Below, one piece after another: positions 1 through 13,511 of a stretch of 64,000 bases of DNA. The DNA comes from Zonotrichia leucophrys gambelii. Taxonomy: Eukaryota > Chordata > Aves > Passeriformes > Passerellidae. Within the stretch, counting starts at the first letter, position 1, and each line of letters starts with the position of its first letter. Below the pieces are notes generated by a model that was not told the DNA's origin, did not search any database, and saw only the letters and a program-made list of their open reading frames with translations. The stretch spans positions 42,820,920 through 42,884,919 of the forward strand of contig NC_088170.1 in the NCBI RefSeq assembly GCF_028769735.1. Direction: 5' to 3'. Position numbers and translations under genes: made by a program.

Positions 1-3000
1 AACATCAGGTAGTACAAGCTCCTCAGTCAGATCATTGATACTTTTATTTGACTTCCTTGGAGCTCAGATTCCACACCACCTGTTTTATAGCTCCCTCATA
101 GAATAGTAATGTAGGTGATTAATGAAAAAATGCAGCAAAACATTTGCATGCAGGATTTACACTCAGCTTGTGCCTTAGTATGTTTCCAACTCTCTAAGTT
201 CTGCTGTGGTGTCATGGAGCACAATTGAACATTTTGCTACACATCTCTAATATGCATGCAGCTCCTGTGCCTCCTGCCTACCCTGATTTCCCCTGATTTT
301 GGCAATTAACACCAGGAGATTAGCAATTGGCTCCAGGACAAGTTACTCTGGAGGCAATTGTCTTCTTACGGGCACCTCACTAGCTGCCGATTTCATAGAG
401 GTGAGAGGTTCAGGGGCTATTAATGAAATACATCAGGAAGAAATAACTGAGCTGTCAGTTAGTCTTGGGCCTCATCCATAATTCTGCCCAAGAACAAATG
501 CTGTAATTGCACATCCTGTGTGAATCACAGGAGGCTAGAGTGAAGTCACCTTAGATGGACAGCTTTATTTTGCCCTAAACTATGGATTCATTAGATTCTC
601 CCATTATGGTAACATCCATTTAAAATTTTCCCTATTTTATACAAATTAAGTGGTAGTGAAGTGAAATTACAAGGACATGTAAGGCTGTGCCAGCTGGAGT
701 CATACCATTCCTGTCTGACTTCTAAAACACTGATTAAACACATCTCTATTGCCAGTCTCATGTTGTGTATAAAAACAGATATCTCCACAGATCAGTGCTG
801 TTTGCAATGCTTGGTCAGTTTGTAACCATATCCAAAAATACATGAGCTGTTGCAGAAGCAGAGGGTCTACTTGAGCCATTTAAACAGCAACAAAAATTGT
901 AAGGTTTTGGGGGTTTTTTTACTATTTGTAGTATGCTATAAGCTCAGTTCAGCAATCCTTAACTATGTTAAACTTCATTTATATTGGTAAGAGTTTTGGT
1001 AGTTTATATCCTTTGAGAATAAAGAAGATGGCTTCAAGGTTTTTACTGTTCAAAGAGCATGGAAATACACTTCATTCAGCAAATCCTCATGTTAGAAAAA
1101 CAGGTAATATACAAGTAACACAAAGCTGCCAGAGCTGCATAGCAGAATCTTATCAGAAGAAAATCTATGAAAGGAATTAGATGTTTTAACTCCACAGAGG
1201 AATCTTCCTCTTCTCAGAGATTCTTAAGACTGACAAGGAACAGAGTGTTGAGCCATCCTCAGAGAGTCCTGAAGGAAAGGCTGGCATCTTGCCTCTTGTC
1301 CTGTTCCATGACTCTATTTCATGGCTATGGCCACTGGAGACCCCACAGTGAAGTCGGTGCCCTTTGTAGCCCTCAAAGGGGGGCTCCAGGAGTAGACTTT
1401 CTTTGAACTTGGAGAATAACTCCCTTGCCTGCATTTCCATATATCTCTATTTAGGCTCCTCCCTGTACAGAGTTCTGGACCTGCTGGCTAACAAAGTACG
1501 GGAGGAAGGTCACCTTGGACTCAATTAAGAGCAAGGTTTGCCAGAAGGATTCCTACAAGCAGGACCAAATGGTTGAAAGAATCTAAACCACCTTTACAAA
1601 GAGCATTAGCAATTCTGGTTTTTCCTGCTAGCTGCAGCATAAGGGGCAGCAGGATGGTCTGACTGAAGGACCTCCCCTGTGCAGCAAGCAAAATAGGCAG
1701 GATTTTAGCACATTGCAGAAGAGGGTGCATGGTTAAGGCTGCACTTATTTATCCCATGCTTGAGTCCGTTTCCAGGAGTTCATTGCCTGCAATTTCAGTT
1801 TCTCTCTCCCATTCTAAAAACATCTCTTACCTTGTATAATCCTCCTTCAAAAGATATTTTCCTGTTAACAAATTAGTCAAGCTAGTGCTAACAAACTAGT
1901 GCTCTCGAGGCCAACAAAAAGCAGTCTCAGTGCAGGTGGGCTCTTTAAAAGGTGCTGAGCATTTTATTTGAGAATTGGAGAGAGAGAAACAGTCACATAA
2001 AAATTAAATTACACCTATTTGATACCAATCATCATTTTATTGCACATAAAACCTAAAAAGCAAAACATTTAAACGCTTCTATATTTTCAATCTAGTAAAA
2101 TATTGTATTTAGCATAAAATATATTCTCAACCAAAATATTAATCTTCCAGTTACTTTAGACAGAAGGCAAATAAGTGTCAGTGTAATGTCTTCCATTTTC
2201 AGTTTATAACCTCTCAGCTACAAGAAGAAGGAGGTGAAATCAGAATACCTGTATTCCCATTGGGCTGGATCATCTGCCAAGATCACAAGCAAGGGATGTA
2301 CCTGAGGCTGGTACCTGGCTGGGACAGAGAAAAGAATAGAAACCACAGTACCAGTGCTCTCAGATAAAACTGGATTGCCTGCACAACAGAGGGAACACAG
2401 CTGCTCTCCACAGCTTGATTTCTCTTCCATGGTATTTCCCGTGAAATGGACATTGGGGAGCACAGTAGAGAGTGGAGAAGAGGGACAGTGTGGCTGATGC
2501 TAAGTTGTTCACCTACATAAAGGAGACAGTAATTATCACTGTTCAACAAAATTAATCTCCTCTAGGAAGATGTTTTTGAGACCTCCTCCATTTATGACAC
2601 AGGTATTTCACCTAGGAACATATCCACGACTGGATTGTGGATTCACACTCCTCCATACAGCCTAGAATGTCAGAATTTGAAGGCAAGACAGAGCTGGAAG
2701 CAAGCCTGACAGTATAGGGAGCAGCAAACACTCCCCCTGAAAACTACATAGCCGTAAAACTCAGCAGTGTCTGAAGAGAGGATCCATACAGATCTGAAAG
2801 AAATTGAGGGCAAAGTCCACAGAAAACCTGTATTCCTACTGAAACTAATACAGGGACCCATTATCTGTCAGAAGGTGTAATATACCACACTAATTCCAAG
2901 CACTCCAAGCTGGCTCCCTCTGCAGAAGACTATCTAGAAGGAGAGGGTTGGACATGTCCTTTTCTAGCGCACAGAGCTCCAAGGCAAGACTGTTACAAAG

Positions 3001-4090
3001 GAACGACAGCTACACTTCAATGTGTGCTGGTATTCCAGCACATCTGTGGCAGAATGCTTCAGAACAGGAGCAGAAAAGCAGTGACTGAGAAAGAGGGAAA
3101 AAAAAATCATTTGGATAGTTTCAAATCTTTTCAATCCAACCAAAAGTGAAAAACTTCTGCAGGGTGTCCAGCTTGTATGAACGGAGCAGGATGCCTATCA
3201 TAATAGGAAAATGTAGCTTTGCATTTTTAAACCCAGGAATTGGTATAATGCCTAACTGCCTCACAATAAAAGTCATATCAGAAGCTTAATGGTATGGGGG
3301 AGGGAGAAGCCTTTGAATTTGACCCTAAGTCAGAACAGAATTAAGACTTAAAGGCCACATATATGGCTGAAAAGCACAAAACTTCTGCATGCAGCTTTGG
3401 TAAAACAAATAGTCAGAAGAGTTTTAAAGAGCTATTGCTGCCAGTAGAGATCAACTTCTGTCTTCTGACAAGCATATTAACCTTTTGAAACTCTGGTCCA
3501 GGTGCCTCATCAGTTCTGAGATAATTCTCTCTCCACCATCCACGTGCACATTACGCTCACACTGTTCCACTTGCCAGCCAGGTCACAGGGTGCTGCTGCT
3601 CCGAGCTCATTTATGGTTTGATTTCACACACCCTTCAACTGTTTTTTTTCAGTCTTAAGAAAGCTCAGCTTCTGCAGAGAGGCCAGATTTTTTTTTTTTT
3701 TTCAAAAGAGCTTAAGCTCCCAGAGTCTCTTGTTCTCAATGGGAGATGAGCCCCTTAGAAAATGTCAAATCTTCATTTAGAGTGTGCAGCTCTGTTGGAA
3801 ATCCAACCCTTGGTGTTTTGGAGAGCATTACATACCCACGTGCTATGTCCATAGCAATTGTTTTGCAGCTGAAAATCCAATACTATACAACTGCATTCTT
3901 GATGAGTGGTCTGAAACCGGATGGAGTATGCTCCTTTTTATCAGCTAAAAAGATTGCAAGCTAACTACCTCTGAAGAGGGCAATTAACCTTCACATTTAG
4001 ATAAGAAATCTTAGGTATTTTATGGTTGTTAGTACAGTAATGCCTGCACAATCTCTTGATTACCTTATCGTGTCACCCCTATGGGATGGT

Positions 4091-4220
4091 GTTATCATCT
4101 CCATCTTGTCAATAAGGAGCTGAGACAGGGAGATGGATTAAGTTAAATCACCCAAGGTGCACTGAAAATCTTCACTGAAACTGTCAGCTAACCCAGAATT
4201 CTGCTCAGGGCTTGGTAATG
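4091..4220 (+). mobile_element. MIR-like SINE remnant
   Basis: Follows the MIR core pattern: TTATCATCTCCATCTTGTCA, AGGAGCTGAGACAGGGAGAT, GGATTAAGTTAAATCACCCA, AGGTGCAC, then a weaker CCCAGAATTCTGCTC tail. Such copies are very old in amniotes; divergence here is high. Confidence 0.6.
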
Positions 4221-6220
4221 AATGGGAACTCTTTAACACAGAGTACCTACAAAATGAAATTTATGAATTTATATTCCAGAACTGAAAAACTCAATCACAG
4301 TGACCTCATTTGATTATTTTAAGGAATATGCTGATAGCCAAGAATGACTCCTGCATTCCAGAAAGGATCCTGATATCAGGCAGAAACCTAGGCAGGTGGA
4401 GAACTGCAGTATGGGTCTCTGAGAAACCTGCCACAACTTTGAGTTCAATACCACAGAGCTGCTGTATACACCATATCAGTAGGAAAATCCATTGTAAAAA
4501 AATCTTGTTTTGTAGAATTACTAAGGGGAGGAGCTTTTTGTTTAATTTCTTTTTTTCTGCCATAATGCCTTTTGGGTGTTTGTGCCTATGGGTGTTAGTC
4601 CTATGAACCCTTGGCCCCTTTCCCTCCCAACAAGCAAAGCTGCTCACACATATTTCTCAAAGAGATTCTTCTTCCATGTAAAGCACTTACAGAATTGTAT
4701 TCTTTGAGACTAGAAACCATCATTTCTGAATTGGGTAATAGTAATGGATTTTTTCCCTTTGTGTGAATGAAGCAAGCTAATATTAGAAGGACCTTAATAA
4801 ACCTTACTGTCTTCTCCAGAAAACCTTTCAGACCTAACTTATTTAAGTGTTCAGCCCCTTTCAAACTTTCTACACCCACCTTCACCTTTTCCTTACCTTG
4901 TCGCCTGGAGCCAGAACCTACCATGCTCTAAGGGCATGGCTGTTGTCATTGCCATTAGAGCTTCCTGATCTACCAGAGATGCATTCCTTCAAGAGCCCTT
5001 GTCACTGAGCCCTGATCCTGGAAATGCTGTTGCACAGCTGAAATCATGCAAAAGAACTTGCCCATTCCACTCTCACTACTCTTTTTCGAAGGCCATTTCC
5101 TCCCTCCTTCCTCATGGGCTGGGAACATACCACACATGATTGTGAGAGTGTAATCCTCCAGGATTGCAGTTTGCTCAAAGCAGATGTCTACAAACTGTTT
5201 TCTCACCTGAGTCTTTACAGGGATTTTCTCCAGCCCAGGTTTGTAACATTTCTGTAGAACATTTACTACTTTGCTATTCACCAGCATGAAATCCGTCCTC
5301 CATATGAGTTCATCAGCTACAGCACAGCAACTTCCTAAACATCCTGCTAAGCCCAAGGTGCAATTCTTAAATCCAATTTTCTCCACTTTAAGGCTGGCTA
5401 TCACAGTTTCCATTTGAGACTAATTCAGTAGCTCAATTTTAGAATCTGTTACTCCCAGCAATTTTAGCAAGACTGGTCTAATAAAGACAATTTTTCAAAG
5501 GTAAGCTGGTGCAGTTCTTTGTTTCTCCATCTCACTTACAGGCAAATTATTTATGTTCAGAACACACTAGGAGGACCTCCAATTCTGGAACAGCATGATT
5601 CTTCATACAGTGTGATATGTTACCATCATGCCCTCCAGGTGCTGTATTTTCTTGCTCAGAGAAGAAAAGCAGGATTCTGCTTCTACCTCAACTATGAAGA
5701 TGCTATGTAAGGCCAGTGCTTCATATTCATCATCTTCCTCAGCTCCTTTACCTCCAAAGTACAGATAAAATGGATATTGTCACAAAGGGCTACTAATGTT
5801 TCAGGAAAGAGGGAAGACTTCTGGCCTAACCAAAAGTGGGAGAGCAAGCCAGAATACAGCATTTGAATGTTTCTGTCCCAATTATCTTTCTTGTGCTATC
5901 TGAAGCTATTTCTCCTACAGAAGCAGTCACCTTCCTCCTTGCATTGTTTGAGTACCACCCACAATCAGTAACATCTGAAAAGCTCTTTATGGTCTATCTC
6001 ACGTACTCTCCAATATGTTTCTTGGATATGTTCTGCACTTTCTGCTTTTGCAATGACTATCTATCACTGCTAATTAGCCATGGTGTCATTACAGGTCTCT
6101 AATCAGTGAAAAAGGCCACCACAGAATCTTGTACTGGACACACCTTGAATGAAAAAGTAGCACCTCTTCCAGTGGGTTTACAGTGTGCAGGGGACCATGA
6201 GTCAGTATATGGACGCACAG

Positions 6221-6288
6221 AGCTCCAAGTAAAAGATGAGGATCAGGTGACAGAGTCCAGCTCCAGTAAAAGATGAGGATTAGGTAAC
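6221..6288. repeat. Imperfect 30-bp direct repeat
   Basis: AGCTCCAAGTAAAAGATGAG continuing GATCAGGTGAC (6221-6251) recurs as AGCTCCAGTAAAAGATGAGG continuing ATTAGGTAAC (6259-6288), with three substitutions or indels. A local duplication. Confidence 0.75.
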
Positions 6289-7737
6289 TGCCTCTTCCCC
6301 CAGCAATTTCGAGCATTGTGTATGACTGGTTAATCCCCTTTCTTCTCCTGAATATCAGATGCAGATTCATGCGTACAACACTCCAGACAGCTTTAGTCTT
6401 GGCTTCCTCACAAGGGACCATCTCAGCACATTCCTCACACCAAATCAGGCTGCCTAGCCCAGGGCAGGCAGCCACAGCAGCTCCCAGAGCAGCAGCTCCT
6501 GCAGCCATCACGGTGCCTAAAATTAAAGCACACTAGGACAGAAGGCACTGCCCTTCTCTGCCACCAGAGGGGAAAGGGAAAGCTGCAGAGCAGCAATGCC
6601 CGTGCAGCCCGAGAGGGTGCTATGCTAGATGTAGATTAGGTAAGGACATCTGTGCTGCTCCATCATTTAACTCTTTGTTAAGCTTCTGTCTTCTGCTCTC
6701 AAGCAGCTACACGTTTACAAATTGGGTCTGGGAAGTCCTGAGAGCAACTCAGGGAGAAATCAGTGATGAACATCAGCTGCAAAATCTGGCTTACTGAAGA
6801 GATTCCTACAGAGGATGGAGAGCCTGGTGTTTCTATAGCCTTAAGGCACTTGGGATTTTTGTAGGTTCCCAGGGCCAGCCCTACATATAATGAAAACCAC
6901 AATGAAAAACAGAGTCCCTTAGGTCTCTTAGAAATAGAAAATAAGGATTTAGGCCTGAAAATTAACTTCTTTCCCCTTCTCTTGCCTATACAGAGCTTCA
7001 TCTGCTGGGACTGGGATTCCCCTACATTCTCCCAGTAGGGAGGCCCAGGATCCCAGCTAACTGGGTGGCTTTTTGCTAAACGCCAATTTGCTCCTCCTTT
7101 GTAAGGTCGCTGGAACAGATTAAGGTGCAGAGAAAATTGAATTTTGCTGCCCTGAGAAGTGGGAGGTGAGTTAAGCCCAAGTTGCTCCCACTGTCAAGCC
7201 CCAGAGGCGACAGCAGGGTTTCCTCCCCTTGGAGGTGTAGTGGGGCACAGAGGAGGTGGCACAAGTATTTAATACTAAGTTTAAGTTTATGGACATGCCC
7301 TTTTTGTCACTAGCAACAAGGAGAAAGACAACACATCACAAAAAATGCATTGATGTGATGCATACAAAGAAGATGTCAGTGAAAACAGAGAAAAACATCT
7401 TCTGTGCATGTTATTGTGATAGAAAAAGAAGCCAATTAACCATCTTTCCCCAAAATTAAGGCATAATTATATTTAGTGTTAAAATATACAAACACATATA
7501 TAAAATAAGTGCTATATATTCTTTTTGAATCACTGCATCAGTTCCTAAGATTATGTGGAAGCTAAGATTTTCTAGCACCAAAAGAAAGCACGTATGTTCA
7601 GGTAAAATGAAATAACCCATAAGTCAGAACAAAGGAAAGTTCTTGCTGTCTTTTTTTTTTTTTTCCTAGTACTCTTTCGTATAGGAATTAAGAGTTCATT
7701 GGTAATTAAAAACTAATAATTTGATGGTGTGTTGCTT

Positions 7738-7930
7738 TCCCGGGCCTCGGGGAGGGCTCGGCCCGCGCGGCGATGGCGCCACCTGGCGGCACAGAAGGGC
7801 ACGGCCCGGCCTGCGCCTCAGGGAAATGGGGAATTTCGGCGTTATTGCCCCAAAGCAGCGCCGCGGGACTGCGGAAGGACCCAGGGGAAGCCGCACGAGG
7901 AGGGGCTGAGGTCGCCTGGGTTGTTGAGCC
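7738..7930. other. Isolated CpG-rich patch
   Basis: About 190 bases with many CpG dinucleotides (CCCGCGCGGCG and similar) set in AT-rich DNA. It runs directly into a CR1 3' end. It could be a small CpG island of an unannotated transcript, or GC-rich repeat sequence. No convincing ORF or splice site accompanies it. Confidence 0.6.
7776..7791 (+). promoter_or_regulatory. CTCF-like motif in the 7.7 kb CpG-rich patch
   Basis: GCGCCACCTGGCGGCA matches the common CTCF variant (A at the sixth core position) with C in place of T later. It is in the same orientation as the motif at 62703. Confidence 0.45.
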
Positions 7931-8262
7931 TGAAGAAGAGCAGACTGAGGGTCTGCAACATCCTCACGAGGCGAAGTTCAGGGCATGCAGCGATCTCAGC
8001 CCAGCGGTGGCCCGTGCCAGGACTTGAGGGAATGGCCTGAGGCTATGCCAGGGGAGGTCTAGATTTCATGTTAGGGAAAGGTTCTTCACCCGGAATCTGG
8101 CTGGGCACTGGAACACTCCCCACAGGCCTGCCAGAGTTCAAGAAGTGTTTAGAGAATGCTCTCAGGCACATTGTGCGACTCTTGGAGCTGTTCTGAGCAG
8201 GGCCAGGAGATGGACCTTGATGATACTTGTGGATCACTTCCAGCTCAGGATATTCTTTGATA
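7915..8262 (+). mobile_element. CR1 LINE 3' end
   Basis: Recognisable order of CR1 3' words: GAATGGCCTGAG, GCCAGGGGAGGTCTAGATTT, TTAGGGAAAGGTTCTTCAC, GGCACTGGAACACT, then CTTGATGATACTTGTGGATC, CACTTCCAGCTCAGGATATT and a terminal TTCTTTGAT. It is well diverged, with no coding capacity left. The 5' limit is uncertain because the homology fades into the CpG-rich patch. Confidence 0.8.
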
Positions 8263-11200
8263 TCATCATATCTCCAAGCTCCTGGTGGGGCCAACCATGG
8301 CTGGACTGCCACTGGCCTCTTGGCATGAGAGGGATTATATAGTGACCAGGTGGTGTTGGGTAGGGACACCGCACAGCTGCAGGAGAAAGGCCTGCAGGGA
8401 ATGAAGCGCTGGGCACCTTCTGCTCCTGGACATTCATCAGTGTGGGATAACCAGCCTGAGATGGGAGGATGGCAGTCAAGTGGCATCTTGTCTTGCAACA
8501 AACTCACATGAGTCCCACCACCAAAAGTGGAGAAAAGAGGCAGTTCTTCAGTGTCATTTGCCTAAAGGCTTCTCCTGAAATCTGAATCACTGGGCAAAAA
8601 GTTTGAACTAAGAAAAAAGACAGGGGAAAAAATAATCCCAGTGTTTTCTTCTCCTTCCTGCCCAAAATAATGATCCACTACCTGAAGCTTGTTTTAGCAA
8701 TACAGGAGCTTTGTCTGCTTGTTTTACCAAAGTGGTATTTTGCAACAGTGAAGACCTGAGAACTTTCTTCCACTTGGACAAAGGCTGAAGCTGGTAAAGC
8801 AGGGGGATAACAATGCTGCACCGAATGTGTCTGTCTGTATAAATAAAGCTTTAGAGTAGAAGTTTCTTTTACCTTGTCTTTTCTTTTTTGTCATTTTATA
8901 TTGAAAAATACACTCAACTGGTCCTTGCTCTCACACCAGAGCATCTCAAAACCGGTGCAGCACCATTAATCTTATGCTCATCTAAATTTTAAAACCAGGC
9001 CTTGGCCAAAATAGACTGCCCACAACACCGTGTTTCAGCTGCCCCCCACCAAAGGCACTTACCTGTAGGAGACACATTCTGTGCTGTTCTTGTGAGCCAG
9101 CAAAGGCCTCCTGAAGATAAAGGAAAGCCTCATATCTCTCCTGAGGAAGACACCAAGGTTGTCACCATGCAGACATGATGAAGGAGAGAAAGTTAAGAGA
9201 TACAGACTCTAGCTGGCTCAGAGAATGACATGGCTCCTTGGTCACCCAAGGAGAACTTTGTTTCTTTCCTATAACCAATGGGCAGTGAATGTGTATGTTG
9301 GATGAATGTAAATATCTTGAAAAAGTACAAAAGCAACATGTTGCTGTAATAAATCTCTCTTGCAGCTTTCTGATGGAGTTGTGGTACTTTGTACTGTGTC
9401 ATGCTTGATAATGACACCAAGCTCCTTGATGGGTACTGTGACATTGCTTTAGAAGTAAGGGCTTTCCCACCACATGTACTGCTCGAAAGAGGAATTAAAG
9501 AAAAGGGGTATTTTCTGTAATTTCAGAGTAAAATTTCTCTGTTACTACTAATTAAATATTATTACCCCTGTGGCCTTTTTGGAAGAGTTTTGACAGGTGG
9601 TGGGATGAAGGTAGCTTGTTGGAAATTCTTTCTTTCCCCAGACGTCACAAATCCTTTGAAAACATTTTCTTGTTTGCATTTTTGTCAGAGGATCAGAGAT
9701 CAGGCAGAGATGCATAAGACAAGGAATGGCTCCAGTCTGTGCTGGAGCTTTATGCTCTGATACACTTAACTTGAGCTCAGAGGAGATGAGTGAGGTTTGT
9801 CCAGAAGCCACAAATAGAGAGAAGTAGAAGGAAAATAGCCTACTGGAATTTAGGGGCTTCTGGATACAGAAAGGAGTGTGGCAGAAGTCCATGTATTTTA
9901 TTCTCCCTGAGAGATACTCCCCTTTGAGAGAAAGTGCTCTTCATAAAAAGAATATTCTCCAAACCACGTGTCATACTGAGAAACATACTCTTAACAAAAT
10001 GCCTTTCTTAACCAGTTTGCTGTTTCTACCTTTACCTTTTGGCAGGAGGAAAGGAAGTATTTATAACATAGACTACTTCTGCTGAGAACTACAAATGAGC
10101 CCTTGTGTCAGCAGAAATGGAAAAATGCCATTGAGAAGGATGTGGCAAGTTACACAGAAGGCTATTTTGAAAAGAATTCCTTGCTAGAGAATATTTTATA
10201 TGCAGAGAGGCTACAACACAAATGCTTATGCTACAGTGGGCATGCCCGCATTGCTTTGGGAAATTTTGTACATAGAATTCACACATGAAGAGCTGGAAAG
10301 GATCTGATCCTTGCAGGGATGAACTTGGTATATGCCACACTTGACTGACAGTTTTCTAGATGTTTCTTAAATACTTTTCCAGTAACAAATATAATGCTGT
10401 CCTCCTGGATAATCTATCTAGGTGCCTCACTATCATTCAGGGACAAGTATTTCCAGATGTTTAAGCAGAATGCCTGGGACAGAAATAATGTATGAGGTGT
10501 GGCCAGCAGTAATGCATGATATTTTATCTAGCAAGGCTGAAGGTCATCTCAAAACTCCGAACAAATGGTCAAAATTTCCAAATGCCCCTTGGCAAAACTG
10601 CTGGGAACAAAAATTCTAGGATGTCAAATGCACATAAAACCTCTTCCTGCACTTTTCCATTGGCACTGCAGAAAACCATAATGGCAAGTCAAAAAGATTG
10701 CCATTTCAGCTATTGTTACACATTTTGAAGAAAAGATGATGCAAACAAGCCTGTGCATTTTTGGGATAGGCTGAGTGCCTGAAGAGCGCAGTGGGCTCTT
10801 TTTCACTGCACAGCCCAGCTCCCATGCAGAGCATTCCTCCAGGCTGGTGCAGTTTCTGCTACTTGGTCTAAGGCAGCGGGAGGATGTGAGCAAGTAGCAG
10901 CTCCTGCTGCCAGCTCCACTGGGTGTCCCTGGCCCCCTGCTTCATGCTCCGCCTTACTGCTCTCTATGTTAGAGCCGTAGGACTGACTTGTGCCTGAAGT
11001 GCCTTCTCCCTTCAGCATTGCAGCTACTTGGCTTTGCCATCCTGTCACCAAGACATTTTGAGTAGTAGTAGATCCCAAATACACATTGCTTAAAAAAAGG
11101 ATGCTGTGTAAAATATCTGCCATGGAAAGATTTCTATCATATTACGAGCAATCTAGGTAGCTGTTTATAAAACCCATCCCTCCAAGAGCTCTTTGTTTCT

Positions 11201-13511
11201 TTGTGTTTATACAGACACCTACTTTTGCTGAAGAAACAGGTGTGGGAGTGAATCCAGTTTTAATGTGTGAAATTCTCTACAGCTTCTCAGTTGAAACTCT
11301 AAACTGACTATTCTCTGAGGTGACATTCCTAACTGGAACAGCAGCCATGCAAGAAAGTGAACTGTTTGACTGGCCAACACTTGCATGATCAAATAATTAT
11401 TCAGCCTCAAAGGCAAAATTAGATTTCCAGTGACTCTGTTTCTTTGGGATTGGATTTTGGCATGGAAAAGGTCAGAGTTTTGTCATTGTCATTTAATTTG
11501 TAATAAGAAAAATAGACTTCCATCCAGAGTGAGGAAAGAGTTTATTTTTTCTTGTTAAGGTTCACAGGGCAAAATCCTGACATGCTCTCTTAAAGCTCCA
11601 GTAGTTATTTTTGACTTCATCCCAGTTTAGTTTATAAGAGATATTTATGTGCAATACAAAAGTCCCCCTGGCCAAGAGCAAATTTATTCACTCGAGAGAG
11701 AGAATATCCAGGCTGGACAGTCAGGACCCTTTAAGTTGCCATTCATCATAGATCCGACCAAGACTGGACTCCTAGCAAGATCTGATTGTGGAGTTTGTGC
11801 TGCTGCTGAAAGATGGCAGGATCTATCCCAACATGAAAGAGAAATTAATCTTCTTGTGCTATTTAGAGTCTGGAGAATGGTGCAGTGGGAAACAATGAGC
11901 CCAAAAGCACTTTACCCATCCCTACAGAGATGGCAAGCTGTGATGGTGATAGAGCAAGACCCTGGGCCACAAAATATGCTCACATGACAAGAACCTCTAA
12001 GTTTCCTTGGGATGCCAGTTTCAGATAACAACTTACAGAGATGTAGGGTACAAAGCCTGCTGCAGTTAAGCTCAGCTTCAGAGGTCCTCAGCTGCTTTGA
12101 AAGCAGAGATGAATGGGAGAAAAATCACAGCATTCAGGGCTTTTTCTTCTGTTTATGTGACACTTCACATGCTTTCTCAGTACAGCTTTGACACTAACCT
12201 TCAAGTGGCTGAGTCCATTTCTGATGCTTCTATAGAACTTTAATATATTTGCTCCAAAAGGGGAATCTCCCATGACCTCCATTACTCCAACAAATTGAAA
12301 AATATTTCCTTTGTTCATACTTACTTGATTAAAAGTACTTATTATTCCTTGCAGCACTTAAAAGCTAAGGAAACAAGACAGACCAAGACAAGGCAAGGTA
12401 AGAGGGCAGGATGAGAGGACTCTCCACAGTCATTCAGGTCAGTGTGAGAGACTCAGTCTAGTTTGTGTTATTGTAGTTCCAACAACCTTCAGCCACACAG
12501 CAGGACTCCAGAATATTCCTGACAAGCACATGCTGGGAACAGGCACTTTGGCAGTCCCTTCTGTTTACTGGTAGACACAACCTTGTAGGTTTCTTTCTTT
12601 AAGGTGTAAGTCCCTTAAGACACATATGTCAGTGGTTATAGAGAGGAAGCTGGGGATGTAAGGAAAATACATTTATCCTACAGCTTAGGAGTGGAGCAGC
12701 TAAACAGCAGGCCTCTTTACATTTGGTACACAGGGCATTAGTAGAACTGAATGTAATTCATTATTCGTCTACTGTTGCTAAGCTCAGCCATCACCAGAAC
12801 TTTTAGTCCTCTCCTTTCCTGAGCAAAGAAATCTCTCCAGTTTTTTTGCTTTCTAAACAAAAAATAAAAACTAAAAAGGGTGGTATTTCTAAGATATCTA
12901 TTCACTGCCAGTTGTTTATGGATATGCTGCTGGGACAGCAAAGTCTGGTTTAGTGACTGTTTGCACTATGAAATGTCCCAAAGACAAATTTCTGTTTTGC
13001 CAAGAATAACCTTTCTGTATCAAATTAATTTCCATAGTGAGTGTACAAGGAGAAGTGGAAATTTTAGAAGTAGGCTTGAGAAATAACATGTTCAATTACA
13101 AGCTCTCAACAGGCTCTGGAAACATTTTTCTTGTCTACACACCTATGTGTTTTAAAAGTATATAAGGCCACAGCATAACTGGAGTACTGTTGCCATCATT
13201 TTCAAATTAGGAGAACAGCAAACACCTTACCAGGAAACACCTCTGAGGTTATTTGTAAATGATGCATGCACATAGATCAACAAGATGTTTGTTGGCAGTC
13301 AGCTTTCAGCTACTGCTTTTCACTCTTCACAGTTCCTACCAATGTCACTGTCTCTGAAGAACTGGCAGAATAAAACAAATGGTACTGCTTAAGGTACCCA
13401 ACTGTTACACAACCACCTTTTTTGCCACAGACTGGAATATTTTCCATTTTTTTTCTCTAAGTTATAAGATTCCTCTTGAGCAACCCTAACTCCAATGTAT
13501 TTAGGAGTAAC
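8263..13511. other. Intergenic DNA around the 9.2 kb LTR, no gene seen
   Basis: 8263-8520 is moderately GC-rich with a TATATAG word near 8337 and may be more old repeat. 9444-13511 shows no recognisable gene, only short open frames without family resemblance. Confidence 0.55.
9160..9443 (+). mobile_element. Short LTR-like element
   Basis: Starts TGTCAC and ends GTGACA (perfect 6-bp inverted ends). AATAAA at 9348-9353 is followed by CTCTCTTGCAGC, a typical R/U5 start. No clear target duplication; a 9-base direct repeat GACACCAAG at 9149 and 9413 suggests the 3' boundary could instead be near 9417. Confidence 0.55.

Larger units (their letters stand above)
1..7737. other. Intergenic DNA, no gene seen
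   Basis: No open frame here shows a recognisable domain or exon structure. Contents identified: the MIR-like SINE near 4.1 kb, a poly-T tract near 3690 and the direct repeat near 6.2 kb. The rest looks unique and AT-rich. Confidence 0.6.

Noticed and set aside
4601..5413. Two minus-strand open frames of 107 and 147 codons
   Set aside because: No recognisable domain, no splice or promoter context, and a length expected by chance in a 64 kb window.
8043..8507. A 154-codon minus-strand open frame
   Set aside because: It runs antisense through the CR1 3' end; no coding signal.
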